Positions 1 to 10,746 of a stretch of DNA of 64,000 bases are shown piece after piece. Origin of the DNA: Stichopus chloronotus (taxonomy: Eukaryota; Echinodermata; Holothuroidea; Aspidochirotida; Stichopodidae); the NCBI GenBank assembly GCA_021234535.1, contig CM037838.1, forward strand, positions 7,999,506 through 8,063,505, read 5' to 3'. The notes under the pieces are model-generated. The model did not search any database. It saw only the letters and a list, made by a program, of their open reading frames with translations, and had not been told where the DNA came from. The stretch's first letter is position 1, and every line of letters begins with the position of its first letter. The position numbers were made by a program, and so were the translations under genes.

Positions 1-677
1 GGAGCAATCTTAGTTGGGGGGAGGGGAGTATGTTAACAATGCCAGTCAGGTAGCTGTCAACAGCTGTTAATCTAATACAGGATTCATCACAGCAAACAAT
101 AGTGGGCTGATTTACAGATCAGAAACTTAAGGTGCTCAGTTTTTGCCCCATCTGTCAATCTATGGAAGAAAGCCACAAAGCCACAAATTCAGAAGAAAAT
201 TGGAAGGACTTTTCATCTAGGGAAGAAATCTCTGGATGTTAATCCTGTAAGACTGTGCTTTTGATGGCCGGTCTCGTTGGTTGATTCTGTCGTAATTAAT
301 TTACATTGAAAGGTTGTACATATATCTTCAAGCATCATGCAAAACTTCAACCGATGTGTTTTTGGTATCAACAAGCTTATATTTTTGCTCATGTTTCTTG
401 TCATTTTTTAACTTGTACTAATCATTTCACACATGTTGCAATTTCTTTCACCACATTGTCATTGTTTTACTTGCAGATGCTTGCTTTTGCCAAAAAAAAG
501 TAAAAAGGAAAATGTCTAAAAAGAATGAACACAATAACAGCCAATTTTGTAAATACATTCTGTGGGATAATGTGCATAGTAATAATTTAGTAATTTGTCA
601 TTTTTTTTCTTTCATATTTTTAACTCCACAAAATAAGATATTGATCAAGGCATAAGAAATTCCATGTATTTCAATAG
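1..677. other. No gene recognised
   Basis: AT-rich sequence with short open frames only. TTTTACTTGCAG at 465-476 is a good acceptor, but the open frame after it is only eight codons before GTAAAA. It may be intron of the possible gene ending near 2392. Confidence 0.3.
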
Positions 678-822
678 GATTTGTGGGAAAAGCGACAAGT
701 CTTTGGCTCGCCAAAGTTTGGAGTACGTTGCCATGATAAATGAAAGAAAAGGCACATTATTAGTTGGAGAAATCATCATGAAAAGCCTACCACAAGTGGA
801 AAAGGAGAATAAACTGAAATCA
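678..822 (+). CDS. Possible internal exon of an unidentified plus-strand gene
   Basis: After a CAATAG acceptor, 48 codons are open (ICGKSDKSLARQSLEYVAMI, NERKGTLLVGEIIMKSLPQV, EKENKLKS) and a TCA|GTAAAG donor follows. The peptide is helix-like and well mixed, unlike most chance frames here, but no family is recognised. The frame actually runs on to 960. Pyrimidines immediately before the acceptor are sparse. Weak call. Confidence 0.2.
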
Positions 823-2182
823 GTAAAGAGATGCATCATGCATTTTGTTACTGATTGCTCTGATTGCTGCGAGATGCTTGTCTGTATTGCCAAAAGGGAA
901 AAATTTCTGTTAGTTTCTAATTGTCTGTCTTTGATGGCAACCAGAGAACTTCACTCTTAACGAGGATTTCTTTCTATTGTTAGGGCAACCCTACCAGCGC
1001 ATTCCTAGGAATGTGCCTACACTCACTTAAGTCACGACTGCACTTAATCATCGACAGATATTCTAGAATTCATTAAACACAAAAAGCTTTGAACATGGTT
1101 TTTTTTTTTGTCAAACTGTTGAAAAATCTTTCCCTCTGACTTTTTTGTGGTGGGGAGATTCTAATATTAAAGTTGATACACTTCATTTTGTCTGAAATTT
1201 AGCATTTTGTCTGATTTCTTAATTTTTCCTAAGTTTGCGATCAAGTTGACCAGATATCATGTAGTTTGTATTTCTACCAGTCATAGTGTATGGTGACATT
1301 CCTCATTTTTGTTTTATATCCTTGATTGTTATCGTGACAATGTATTCTTTCAGATTTAGTGTCCTTTCCAATCCAATATCCTATTTTGCTGTAAATATTC
1401 ACACTTACAGCAAAATGGTGGTGATGGAATCTTGTAGGTCCTAGTGTTTAGTAGATGGCACAATGCCTGTTCATTTAATATCCTTTATGCGATAGTGCAG
1501 TATCCTTTCCAAGGTAGTATTCTTTCTCGTGTAGTATCCTTTCTTTGTTAAAGTGGTAATGCTCATCAGATGGCAGTCCATGGGCAGCCCATGTCATTAT
1601 CATAATGCATCGTTTCTTTCAAATTTAAAAAATTCTTTTGTAGCAAAGATTTTTCAATCAATCTAAGGTGGTGGGTGAGCGTGTTGTTTGAGCGGCTGCG
1701 CGTAGGTCATTTGTAAAATTTTGTTCAAATTTGACTCGTGGAAGAGAGTCGTTATTTTTTTTTTTTTTTTGGTTTTGTATTTGATCGTGCAATGTAATTT
1801 GCCAATGAAAGGAGACATTGATTTTCATATTTTTGCCTGAATTTTGTCGTACTGTATCTCAGAGAAAGCTTGACTTGTGAATCCTGTTCTAAAGTCAGGT
1901 TATCTTCTGGTCGTGACTCGTGTGTCTGGACCACGAGTGGGTCACGTTTTCTAGATTAATAGAAGGCCGTAAATTGAAGGTAAAGGGATTTTTCAGGGTT
2001 TTTTTTGTATGTCATTAGCTGGTAGGAGTGCAGTCTCGGGCAAGTGTGAAAATGATGTAATTGAATCGACTTGTCATCTGTATTCCTCGGTCATTCTTGC
2101 TTGGTATTTGGAGGATGTATCCTTTATAACACGAACTCTAAAATCTCATGAAATACCAGGGAAATATCTTAGGATATTTCAG
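823..2182. other. No gene recognised (possible intron)
   Basis: A and T homopolymers (about 1099, 1755) and AT-rich sequence. A frame from 678 stays open to 960 but has no clear reason to be coding beyond 822. Otherwise nothing distinct. Confidence 0.3.
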
Positions 2183-2392
2183 TATGTTCTCCAAACTGCC
2201 ATTGAAAAAGCTTCAGTCGTAAAGATGAAGACAATGACGAGAACTGAGACGTCATCAAAATCAAAGGCCTCCGCATCTGCATTGTTTGTACCATCTTGCA
2301 AACAGGGAGGTGATGAGGCCCAACGAGGACAAATGTTTTCCATTTTACAATCTGAGGATGACCACAACCGGTCGTTGGCATTTTCCGGCTAA
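2183..2392 (+). CDS. Possible terminal exon of an unidentified plus-strand gene
   Basis: A TATTTCAG acceptor is followed by 69 open codons (YVLQTAIEKASVVKMKTM, a Ser/Thr/Lys/Ala-rich stretch, ...ILQSEDDHNRSLAFSG) and a TAA. The stretch is GC-richer than its surroundings, and an AATAAA at 2648-2653 could serve as polyadenylation signal. It could pair with the 678-822 candidate. No homology is recognised, and the reverse strand is also open for part of it. Confidence 0.25.
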   Translation, partial: YVLQTAIEKASVVKMKTMTRTETSSKSKASASALFVPSCKQGGDEAQRGQMFSILQSEDDHNRSLAFSG

Positions 2393-2647
2393 TCTATGGT
2401 CGTCGTGTCTCCCTTCTTTTTTTTTTTGTGGAATTTAGGAAATTCTGAAATCAGTACTGGAAATTGGAATCATGGTATTCAGACTAAATCAAAGTTCAGA
2501 TTGAAGTCCTCAAAGTGCACTTAGATTGAACATCGTCTTTGACATCGCTTTCGTTATTGCCCGCAATTCGTCGTCGAAGTTGTAGATGTTGAAATTATTT
2601 TTAGTTGTGATTATATTTTTATTTTCAATTATTGCATTTAGTGGTAA

Positions 2648-2653
2648 AATAAA
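2648..2653 (+). terminator. Candidate polyadenylation signal AATAAA
   Basis: The hexamer lies about 255 bases after the TAA of the possible terminal exon at 2183-2392, in AT-rich sequence, followed by GT/T-rich DNA near 2700-2745. It means something only if that exon is real. Confidence 0.2.
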
Positions 2654-2994
2654 GCAAGCAAATAGATATTGGAAATAAGGGAACTTTTATGGTAAAATTT
2701 CGGTACCGTTTGTTTTCTGTTGTGTTTTGTTTGGGTTTTTTTTTTTGTACATTTAATTTGCCAATTTGATTATATTTTGCATTCTTCTAATATTTTAATG
2801 AAAAAGAAGTTTGCCTGTCTGTTTAATACTAAAAATACTGCATTGGCTATAATTTTCATGTCATGTTGATGAGCATTGGGATTTGGGAATGTTTGTTGAA
2901 TAAAGAACTTGTAAACGTATCTCCTTTTTTTTTTCATTATATTGTTTGGCTAACCTGCATTTTTATGGCTTGCACTAGACCAGTCATTAGTTTC

Positions 2995-3645
2995 TTTACA
3001 GTGGCACAGCCAGACTTTTTCATCTGGGGGGACGGAGGGGGGCAAAGGGTTGAAGTGAGGGGGCAAGCAGTAATGACTCTATCTAAGCGGAGTGCCACCA
3101 TTGTTTGGCTCGTAGCACGCAGAGAAAAGTTTTGGATAAAAATGTCCCAGATTGCCGGAAATGGCACTTCCCAGTCTCTCTGGCGTTGTGAGTTCCAGCT
3201 AACATTTTCTTTATTTGTTTGAACACACGTTCAGAAATTTACATGTTCACTGCAAATGGTGTAGACAGAATGATAAGAGAATTCCATAGGTTATAATTCA
3301 CTGATGAATACCAACATGTAATCATTATTTATGCTGCATGCCAAAGAGGGACCTGCTAGTGTCTTAGTGCAGGCTGGTTGTAAAAGTTCACGTTCACCAC
3401 TACATCGCTGCACATCCCTCATGTTTAATACACTATTTGACAGTCATATAGAGAATTCAAAGCCTTTCTATTGTCAGTAACCTTTTTCCATGCAAATGCT
3501 AAAAATCGGTACTTTCAATGGCAGTTTGGGAAGGTCTTGTCTCATACAAATTTTGGCCTATACTTTTTTACCTACCAATTTCATTTGGGGTGCAAGCGGG
3601 AGAAAGACATTTGACAGGGGTGCCACCCCCTGCAACCCCTCAAGT
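2995..3645 (+). mobile_element. Interspersed element, copy 1
   Basis: This stretch is clearly related to 27855-28765 in the same orientation. Shared landmarks in order: CCAGACTTTTTCA, a G-rich run, CAAAGGGTTGAAGT, CAAGCAGTAATGAC, TAAGCGGAG(T/C)GCCACCAT, CTCTCTGGCGTT or TATCTCTGGCGTT, ATCAACATGTAATCAT-type sequence, CACCACTACATC, then a distal part with ACCTATA, AATTTCAT and a C/G-rich end. No intact ORF is seen. It is probably a non-autonomous transposable element or a fragment of a larger one. Confidence 0.6.
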
Positions 3646-6600
3646 TGCATTTTGTAGAAATGGTGGCAGTATTCTTGTTCAAAGTTTCCTCATTTCTTTC
3701 ACACCTTTCTACATTGCACCTGTAACAGTTTTTACTGTCGTAAAACCGTTTTGCTATCGCGAAAATTGTAGTTGATAACTATTAAAACAACATTTGACAT
3801 CAGTTACTTTTAGGGGGCGAACTGGTAGGTATTTGGCGCGAAATGACTTTCACTTGGTTGGCGAACTTGCAAGTTGGCAAAACTACCGGTAACCTTTTTA
3901 TGGCATCTTGTACTCTGTAAAAGGATGCAATGAAGTACTCAAGTTCTTTTGCAATTGTTACTGGCATTGTACTCGTAACATTGATTGGGTTTAACTTCCG
4001 CTAATATTGCAGCTATCAAACCCTGCTCTTAACTACTTAAAAAAAAAGAGTAACCTCTTATCATTTTACCTGTGTCTAGAACATACCCAGTGTTTTTTTT
4101 AATTTCTAGCGAACGATCATTAGGAAGAAAGTAATTAAAGCACTAAGTGCTACAAAGGAGTATTGTAAATGTGTTCTGGAACTTTCAGATTCCTGAGTGA
4201 TTTTGTCCCTGACTTTTTGTCTTTATGTTACTATACACTTAAAAGGCATGCTTCAGTCTATGCATTTCTCGTTCTACTGTATGTAGTTATGTTTGTATGT
4301 TGAGTTTCACTGATCATGCCCTTTACATCTATATATTGATGTAGGGAAGTACACAATGTCATTTGAGTTAAATTTTCTCCAATTTGAAGTTAACTTCTCT
4401 GTGAAAGAAGAAAGGAAAGAAATGGATTCTGAGGTATCCTTTCATATTTTAAACAATAGCTTACTTGAAAAGCTGTTTTTGGGGCATGCTTCCATGAAAC
4501 CTTCATTGTGTATCTACAATGATATTACTGTGTTCAACATATATGTGTAATATCATAGGTACATCAGGTACATAGCCATTGCAAGAAACTAGCACATGAT
4601 GGTTTCATTTGAAGAAAGCAATAAAAAATGTTTTACAGGAGAAGTTTAGGGGTGCCAAGTTAAAAGTGAAGTTGCATCAAAAGAATCCAATGTTGTTTTT
4701 GTACTCTCAACTGTTTTCTGATAACAGAGAAGCTCACGTAATTACCTCTGTAAACTTGGATTCAGTTTTGGTTGCACATTTTTGCTACTTTTGTATCAAT
4801 GTCAAACGAAAAGTCAAAATTTTACTCACTAGCTCCTCTCTTAGCAACTGTATGGTTACAGAACAACTGGATAGGACAATGAAGTGATAGGACAATTAAG
4901 AGATAGAACAATTAGTTGACAGGAAGAGAGAAACCTGTGGGAGGGAGCGTGTGATTTGTAGTACCATACTTTAATATGTTGTATTTTGATTGGTATCACT
5001 GCACGGTACAAATACACAGAAACAATGCAGCAGCCAAGTGAGATTGTACTGGCATTATGGTACTCATGTTTTGTTATTCACTTCATGCCCTTAGTTACAT
5101 CTGGGATGAAGAAAATGGCCGGGGTACATATGTCTGTTAAGGATTTTCAGTGAAACATCACTGAATATAAGCATAGGCTATGTCAGTGCTGCTATTTGCT
5201 CTGATTTGATGACATAACTCAATAGTGAATTGCTATCATTGGTATTGGGGTGTACAAAAAGTTGTCTCGCTTGAGTGGTCGTTAAGTAGTCCGGACTGAA
5301 CTTGGAGGGCCCTTGCCTTTCCATTCCCAATTTCCTTACCACTATGCAATGGAGACAAGGGCCCACTCGCATGTGCTGTCAATACTTGGTTCATATTTTG
5401 CCCGTTGTCTTTGTGTGTGCATGTGAACTTTCACTTGTATGTGAGGGGGGGCCTAAACAAGAAAATGCAATTTCAAGTGGAAACAAACTTTGCTTTTGAA
5501 TCAGTGGGTAGGTAGTCAAACATAAGTCAAAGTAAACAGCCAATGCTACTTTTAACAAGCACTAATACTACATATACATTACCAGTGGATATATTCTAAG
5601 AGGTTCCATAGCCTGTTTATAATTCTGATACAGACAATGCAAATGTCAGCCCATGATACCACTGGAAACATTTTTCCTACGACCATCAGAGTTTAGTCTT
5701 GTGGTCCTTTGATCTACCACTGCTGCGCTGTAAAAGTATGAATGTGCGTATCTCTACTGCAGTCTGTTTCCAAACTTTATCCAGAACAAAAACAAAGCCT
5801 AACAATGAAATCATACCCAGGAGAGCACACACAGAAACATGCGCAAGTTTTTTGACAGTAGAAATGTATTTAGTGAAGTCCAAGAAGAAATATATTTGAT
5901 GATATGATGTATTCTACAAAAATTACAAATATTTCATGAAAAAGTATGTTTGGTTATTTTCAGTATGTAAAATTTAACATGAAACATTAACCAACCAAAA
6001 TAACTCAGGTAAGTCACCTTTGAATTTGGCCCTGTCATGTGAACTACCAAGCAGTATCAAATTATGACACTTTCATCACTTTCCCTGCCTTCCCCCTCCC
6101 CCCCCCCCCCTCTTCCTCGCTCCATTTTCATCACTTGATCCCTAGCATAGGATTTAACAGTCTAATCGGTAATATGCGGATTATCCCCTGTGTTTCAAAC
6201 AATGTGACAGATCAGAACTAAGGTGGACCATGATCCAGTATTGGGAAATCAATTGTCATGTAAGGTCAATAAATGACACATTCAACCAACAACCATAGTT
6301 ACATATTCCTCATATCTGCAATGCAACTTTGTGTACATTTACCGCTGGTAATGTACTTGAACTGAAATCTCTGGAGTTTCGTCCGTGATATAGGTCTGCA
6401 AATTGGCAAGGTGTCCATTTTTTGCGGTAGAAATTCAGTGGTGCAAGCTGACCCAGTGTTCACATCAAAAGGGTTAACTGGCATTGATATTCTGTCCACT
6501 CTTGAAATCTGGGGATAACACTGCAGGTCATTGAAACTCTATCCAAATAGCGTTTTTCCCTAGTGAATCACTGGTTTGTACTTTGGAAATTTAACCAAAA

Positions 6601-8039
6601 AAAAAAAAAAAACTTTCTGCCCTTCAAGCTGCACTCCTCTAAAACTATATAAGCAGCTAAATAACAATGAACCTGGGAATCCCAGTTCCTGAGCCCAAAG
6701 GTCCACAGATTTTTTGTGGGACAAACACAGGGATCATGGTTTAGAACATGCGAATGACAATAGATACATTGTTTTCAGCTAAAAATGCATCACGAGAAAT
6801 GACAAAACAGTACAAGTACTGCACCGTTCACTCTTGTGTGAGCTTTACTTCAAAGTGAATGTGGGCCCTCCCTATCCAAAGAAGTACCCTTCTTCTGTGT
6901 ACCAGTTTAGCATGGTCCAGCCTTCGGTCAGGCCAGCTAAGCAAGGTCTGAACCCATAAAATTAATGGTCTTGCAAGTAAATTGTGGACGCCATGACCTC
7001 CCAGTGATTTTCACACAATAGGTGGTCAAGTATGGATGAAATAATGCAGGTTTTACATACAAAGAATCAGACTTCTTTATGTTGAAAGAGTGCAAGATTA
7101 TGTTAGAACCATGGCAGGCCATTTTTGCAAATTCTCTGTAGTTCATTTCATCTAAGACAGACAACAGCATGCATTTCATGACAACACTTGTTGTAGGCCT
7201 AACCCTACCCTGTTGACCTCCCCCATCCATAAGTTCCTTTTTTTTTTTCCTTTTCTATCCAAGTCGGATGAAAGAAGAAATAATTATCATAAATTAAAAA
7301 GCATAAATAGCAAACAGGCTTAAAATAAAACTTTTTAAGAATTTACAAGGAGGAACTAAAAACAATCTTTTTTTACAATAAATGTGATCTTTGGAAATAT
7401 AGGCTGGATATCAACATGCCCAATTCCTGTATGCTGTACTATGTGCACAAAGCTGACAGCTGGAAATGTCCACAGCAAAGGTGAGACATGACCAACTGTC
7501 AGCTAGAGATGACGTTTGTTCAGGCCATGGGAACTGGCAATGTAGTTTATAACAACACAGGTAATGAGAGGTTTGTAATTAGTTCCGTATTCATTTACAC
7601 ACTTCTTAAAGTAAGCTATGGTACAATTATGAAAATTAGTGACAGATCAATCTGCATGTTCCTTCAAAAATAAAACAGTTGTAAATTCCTGTTGCTTGCA
7701 GAACCTTATGGTCTGATGATGTGCTCAAGGGCATATGCCAGTGTACCGCTGAAGAAAAAATAATGAACATAATAAAAAAACCAGAATGTGCAAATGCATT
7801 GTGGTTTCGATGATTTCATCATGGGGGGGGGGATTCTTTCTCATGAATCTGGCATACTACAGTGTACGTATAATGTAATGTAAGATGCTTGGTTATCGTA
7901 ATGTTACAGTAATTTATCATATCACAAATTGCGCAGTACAATGACATCTGCTGACCAAAGTTGATGACTGATACTGTAGGTATTCATATGAACATACACG
8001 GCTGCATATAACAGCGATATATCCAAGAGCTTCATTACA
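3646..8039. other. Intergenic, no gene recognised
   Basis: Apart from the 16-bp repeat at 4870 and homopolymer runs (C run near 6099, A run near 6597, G run near 7826), only short open frames with unremarkable composition are seen. Confidence 0.4.
4870..4917. repeat. Short tandem repeat, 16-bp unit, three copies
   Basis: GATAGGACAATGAAGT, GATAGGACAATTAAGA and GATAGAACAATTAGTT follow each other directly. Confidence 0.85.
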
Positions 8040-9095
8040 AACCAAATATCAAATCTGTGCATGCTTCCCTTCTTGAGAAATCGTGTTTACCAGGTTGTCT
8101 TGACTTGACCCCTGTTGACCTCAAATGACCTTTGACCACCACAAAAAACAATAGGCTTACTTGTAGTCCATAAGGTACCTCTACGAACCAGAAAAGAAAC
8201 CTTTTCAAGCTAACATTCTTGAGATACAATGTTTACATGGTTTTCACTATTTGATCCCTGTTAACCTCAGATGACCTTGGACCTCCACCAACAGACTTCT
8301 TGTACTCACTAAGCTACAATTACATATGGAATAATGGATCTGTGCCAGCTTCCCTTCTTGAGATATTGTGCATACAATGTCATCACTATTTGACCCCTGT
8401 TGAGCCCAAATGATCTTTGACCTTGAGCAAAAACAATAGCCTACTTGTACTCAATAAGATACACCCACATACCAAATATGAGATCTGTACGAGTTTCCCA
8501 TCTTGAGACATTGTATATACAAAGTTTTCACTATTTGACCCCATTGACCCCAAATGACCTTTGACTTCCTCAAAAAACAATCTGCATCTTGTGCTCAAGG
8601 TACACCCACATACGAAATATGAGATCTGTACAAGCTTCCTTTCTTGGGATATTGTGTTTACAAAGTTTTCACCATTTGATGCCTACTGACCCCCAAATGA
8701 CCTTTGACTTACACCAACAACAATAGGGATCATCTACTCAATAGGCTTCTTATACTCAATAAGGTACACCCTCATACCAAATTTGAGATCTATACATGTT
8801 TGCCATCTTGATATTGTGTTTTCAAGCTTTTCAGTATTTATTGACCGCAAATGACCTCCACCAAAATCAATAGGCTTTTGTATTCAATAAGGTATGACTC
8901 CATACCAAATATGAGACCTGTGCAATATCTTGAGATGTCATGCTAACAAGGTTTTCACTATGTGACCCCTGTTGACCCCAAATGACAACCGACCTCTACC
9001 AAAAACGATAGGCTTCTCGTACTCAATATGGTACACCATCATACCAAATATGAGACAGGTACAGGCTTCCCTTCTTGAGTTGTCGTGTTTACAAG
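8040..9095. repeat. Tandem repeat block 1, unit about 142 bp, about 7-8 copies
   Basis: The phrase CTTCTTGAGAT / ATCTTGAGA recurs near 8071, 8215, 8350, 8497, 8638, 8797, 8925 and 9068 (steps of roughly 128-159). Each unit also holds ACCAAATATGAGATCTGT, GTTTACAAAGTTTTCAC, TATTTGACCCCTGTTGACC, AATGACCTTTGACC and ACTCAATAAGGTACACC. On the other strand these carry AGGTCA direct repeats. Open frames through the block are by-products of the repeat. It lies just downstream of the raw-like gene. Confidence 0.85.
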
Positions 9096-9156
9096 GTAGG
9101 CATCACACACATACACACATCCTCACAGTACACACACACACATACACCAGTGATTA
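9096..9156. repeat. CA-rich microsatellite
   Basis: An imperfect (CA)n/(ACAC)n tract interrupted by T, G and TCC follows immediately after tandem repeat block 1. Confidence 0.8.
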
Positions 9157-9853
9157 CAAAGATTACAATTTCATCTAAACCAAAAAAGGATCTCTAATGC
9201 AGGGGACAAATTTATCTGGTACTACATAACAGTTTACAACACAAAATGCTGATAATGCTAGGCACATGCAATGTGTAGCAGAGCTTGTTTTCTCAGAAAT
9301 GTTGGCTAGATTTTCAACTTCTCTGGTCTTTTTTAATTATTTTTCTCCTTTTAATTTTCTGTTATCTTTGTTGCAATCTAAGATGAGAGAGACAGAGGAA
9401 ATGGGCTACAGCACACAGATCATTTTTGCTAAAATCTTTTACGGTTGAACAGAAGATGGGAAGTTACACGGTCGTCTTTCCCTCAGAAATGTTCACAGAA
9501 TCATTTTTAACTTTTACATCATAATATGCATACTTTGGACGGTCAAGCTGTTAATGCCTTAAATAGCTCACACCACTTTACGATGACAATAAACCCACTG
9601 CGATCCAAAACATCAAGTTTTTGTCAACTTCCTCCCAATGTCTGATGGCTAGAGATGCTGCAATAGGCATATTTAATTAAAATATATAGCTAAGGAGAAA
9701 AAAATCGACATGGTTACTGAAATAATGAATAAATGGAACGAAAAAACAAAATCAAAACTTGAAGAAACAAGAGTATAATGTTGCTGGCATGGATTTGTTG
9801 TCTTGCATATGATATTTTATCCCACATAATATTTGTAATAAATGGTTTTTCTG

Positions 9854-10314
9854 TTTATTGCAACTGGTCTGAACTAAATCTTCACTATTGAGAGGAAACC
9901 TTTTCCTCTTTTCAGTGAAGTTCAAAATTGCACCACGACTCCGATCCCCGATAACGGCTCTTCCTGTCGAGGCCCGACGCCCTGCGATGCGAGCCTCGAC
10001 GCATGGCTCATTGTCCCTACAGTGAGAGGCTCATTGCCCTACACTGCTCATCTGCACAACAAGGCCAAATGCACTACCTGTAATTCTTCGTATGTCCTGA
10101 ATTCTCACCTCTGGACTTGTGCCCACAGCTGTTTGGCCGCCAAACAGAGACAACTTCACAGTATTTCTCCAACCCCCAAAATGAAAATCAACTTGCTCAT
10201 TACTTTCTTTGAAAGCTCAAATCAAAGTCTGATAATCTGACAAAATTCCTCCACTTTCTCTCGGACTTTGCGCTCGCAAACTTTGGGTCCACCAGTCAGA
10301 GGGTGCCGCATTCA
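9854..10314 (-). other. Probable 3' UTR of the raw-like gene
   Basis: No coding exon is apparent. An AATAAA on the minus strand (9859-9854) is a candidate polyadenylation signal. Another (10406-10401) lies inside the open extension and is less likely unless the TAG is the true end. A locally GC-richer patch (about 9935-10020) contains several CGA/TCG words. The UTR assignment is by position only. Confidence 0.35.
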
Positions 10315-10497
10315 TTAATCAGGGGGGTCAGATGATACCGCGTGACTTGCCTCCGGGCACGTTCCACTTTCATCCTGGGTTACTTCCTTATCACTGGGGT
10401 TTATTGTATCCTCACTTAATTGTCCATCTTTACATTTATCAGCCTCAGAGGTAGACCTACTTTCTCCAGAGGTCACATGATCAGGTTCCTGATCAGC
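10315..10497 (-). other. In-frame open extension after the raw-like stop codon
   Basis: Downstream of the TAG the same frame is open for 60 codons and ends at TAA. The encoded peptide is acidic and Ser-rich (ADQEPDHVTSGESRSTSEAD then CKDGQLSEDTINPSDKEV), like the tail before the stop. The block S-x-S-R-S-x-T-S-(stop)-A-D before the stop is repeated as E-S-R-S-T-S-E-A-D after it, and the codon aligned with TAG is GAG. The extension is therefore probably former or still-used coding sequence rather than UTR. Confidence 0.6.
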
Positions 10498-10746
10498 CTA
10501 AGAGGTAGCAGACCTACTTTTCTCAGATTTCACCTTGTCAGTCGTCTGGATGGAATGATCCTCTTGGAATGTACTGTGCTCTGATTGCTGTTCCATCGAC
10601 TGAGACATCCTGTTCCTCTGAATTCTAGCAATCAGCGATTTAGCAGCTTCTACCACATTGTCGAATATCGGAGTGCCCTGCCTACTGGCGAGATCAGCCA
10701 GATAGCAGCGCCCTCTGTTGTAGTCCTTTATTGACCTTGACGAAAG
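10498..10746 (-). CDS. Raw-like gene, coding exon 17 (C-terminus, TAG stop)
   Basis: The acceptor CTTCTTGCAG is followed by LSSRSIKDYNRGRCYLADLA, SRQGTPIFDNVVEAAKSLIA and a polar Ser/Gln/Glu/His tail, ending at TAG (10500-10498). The first half closes transferase-like domain 2. The tail is low complexity. The frame downstream of the TAG stays open to a TAA at 10317-10315, which is unusual for a 3' UTR. Confidence 0.92.
   Translation of the reverse strand, partial: LSSRSIKDYNRGRCYLADLASRQGTPIFDNVVEAAKSLIARIQRNRMSQSMEQQSEHSTFQEDHSIQTTDKVKSEKSRSATS

Noticed and set aside
8386..8598. Open frames through tandem repeat block 1
   Set aside because: They arise because the ~142-bp unit happens to be open in one frame for one or two units; unit lengths vary and break the frame.
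8040..9095. CRISPR-like array
   Set aside because: Repeats are ~142 bp, diverged, without spacers, in an intron-bearing animal genome.
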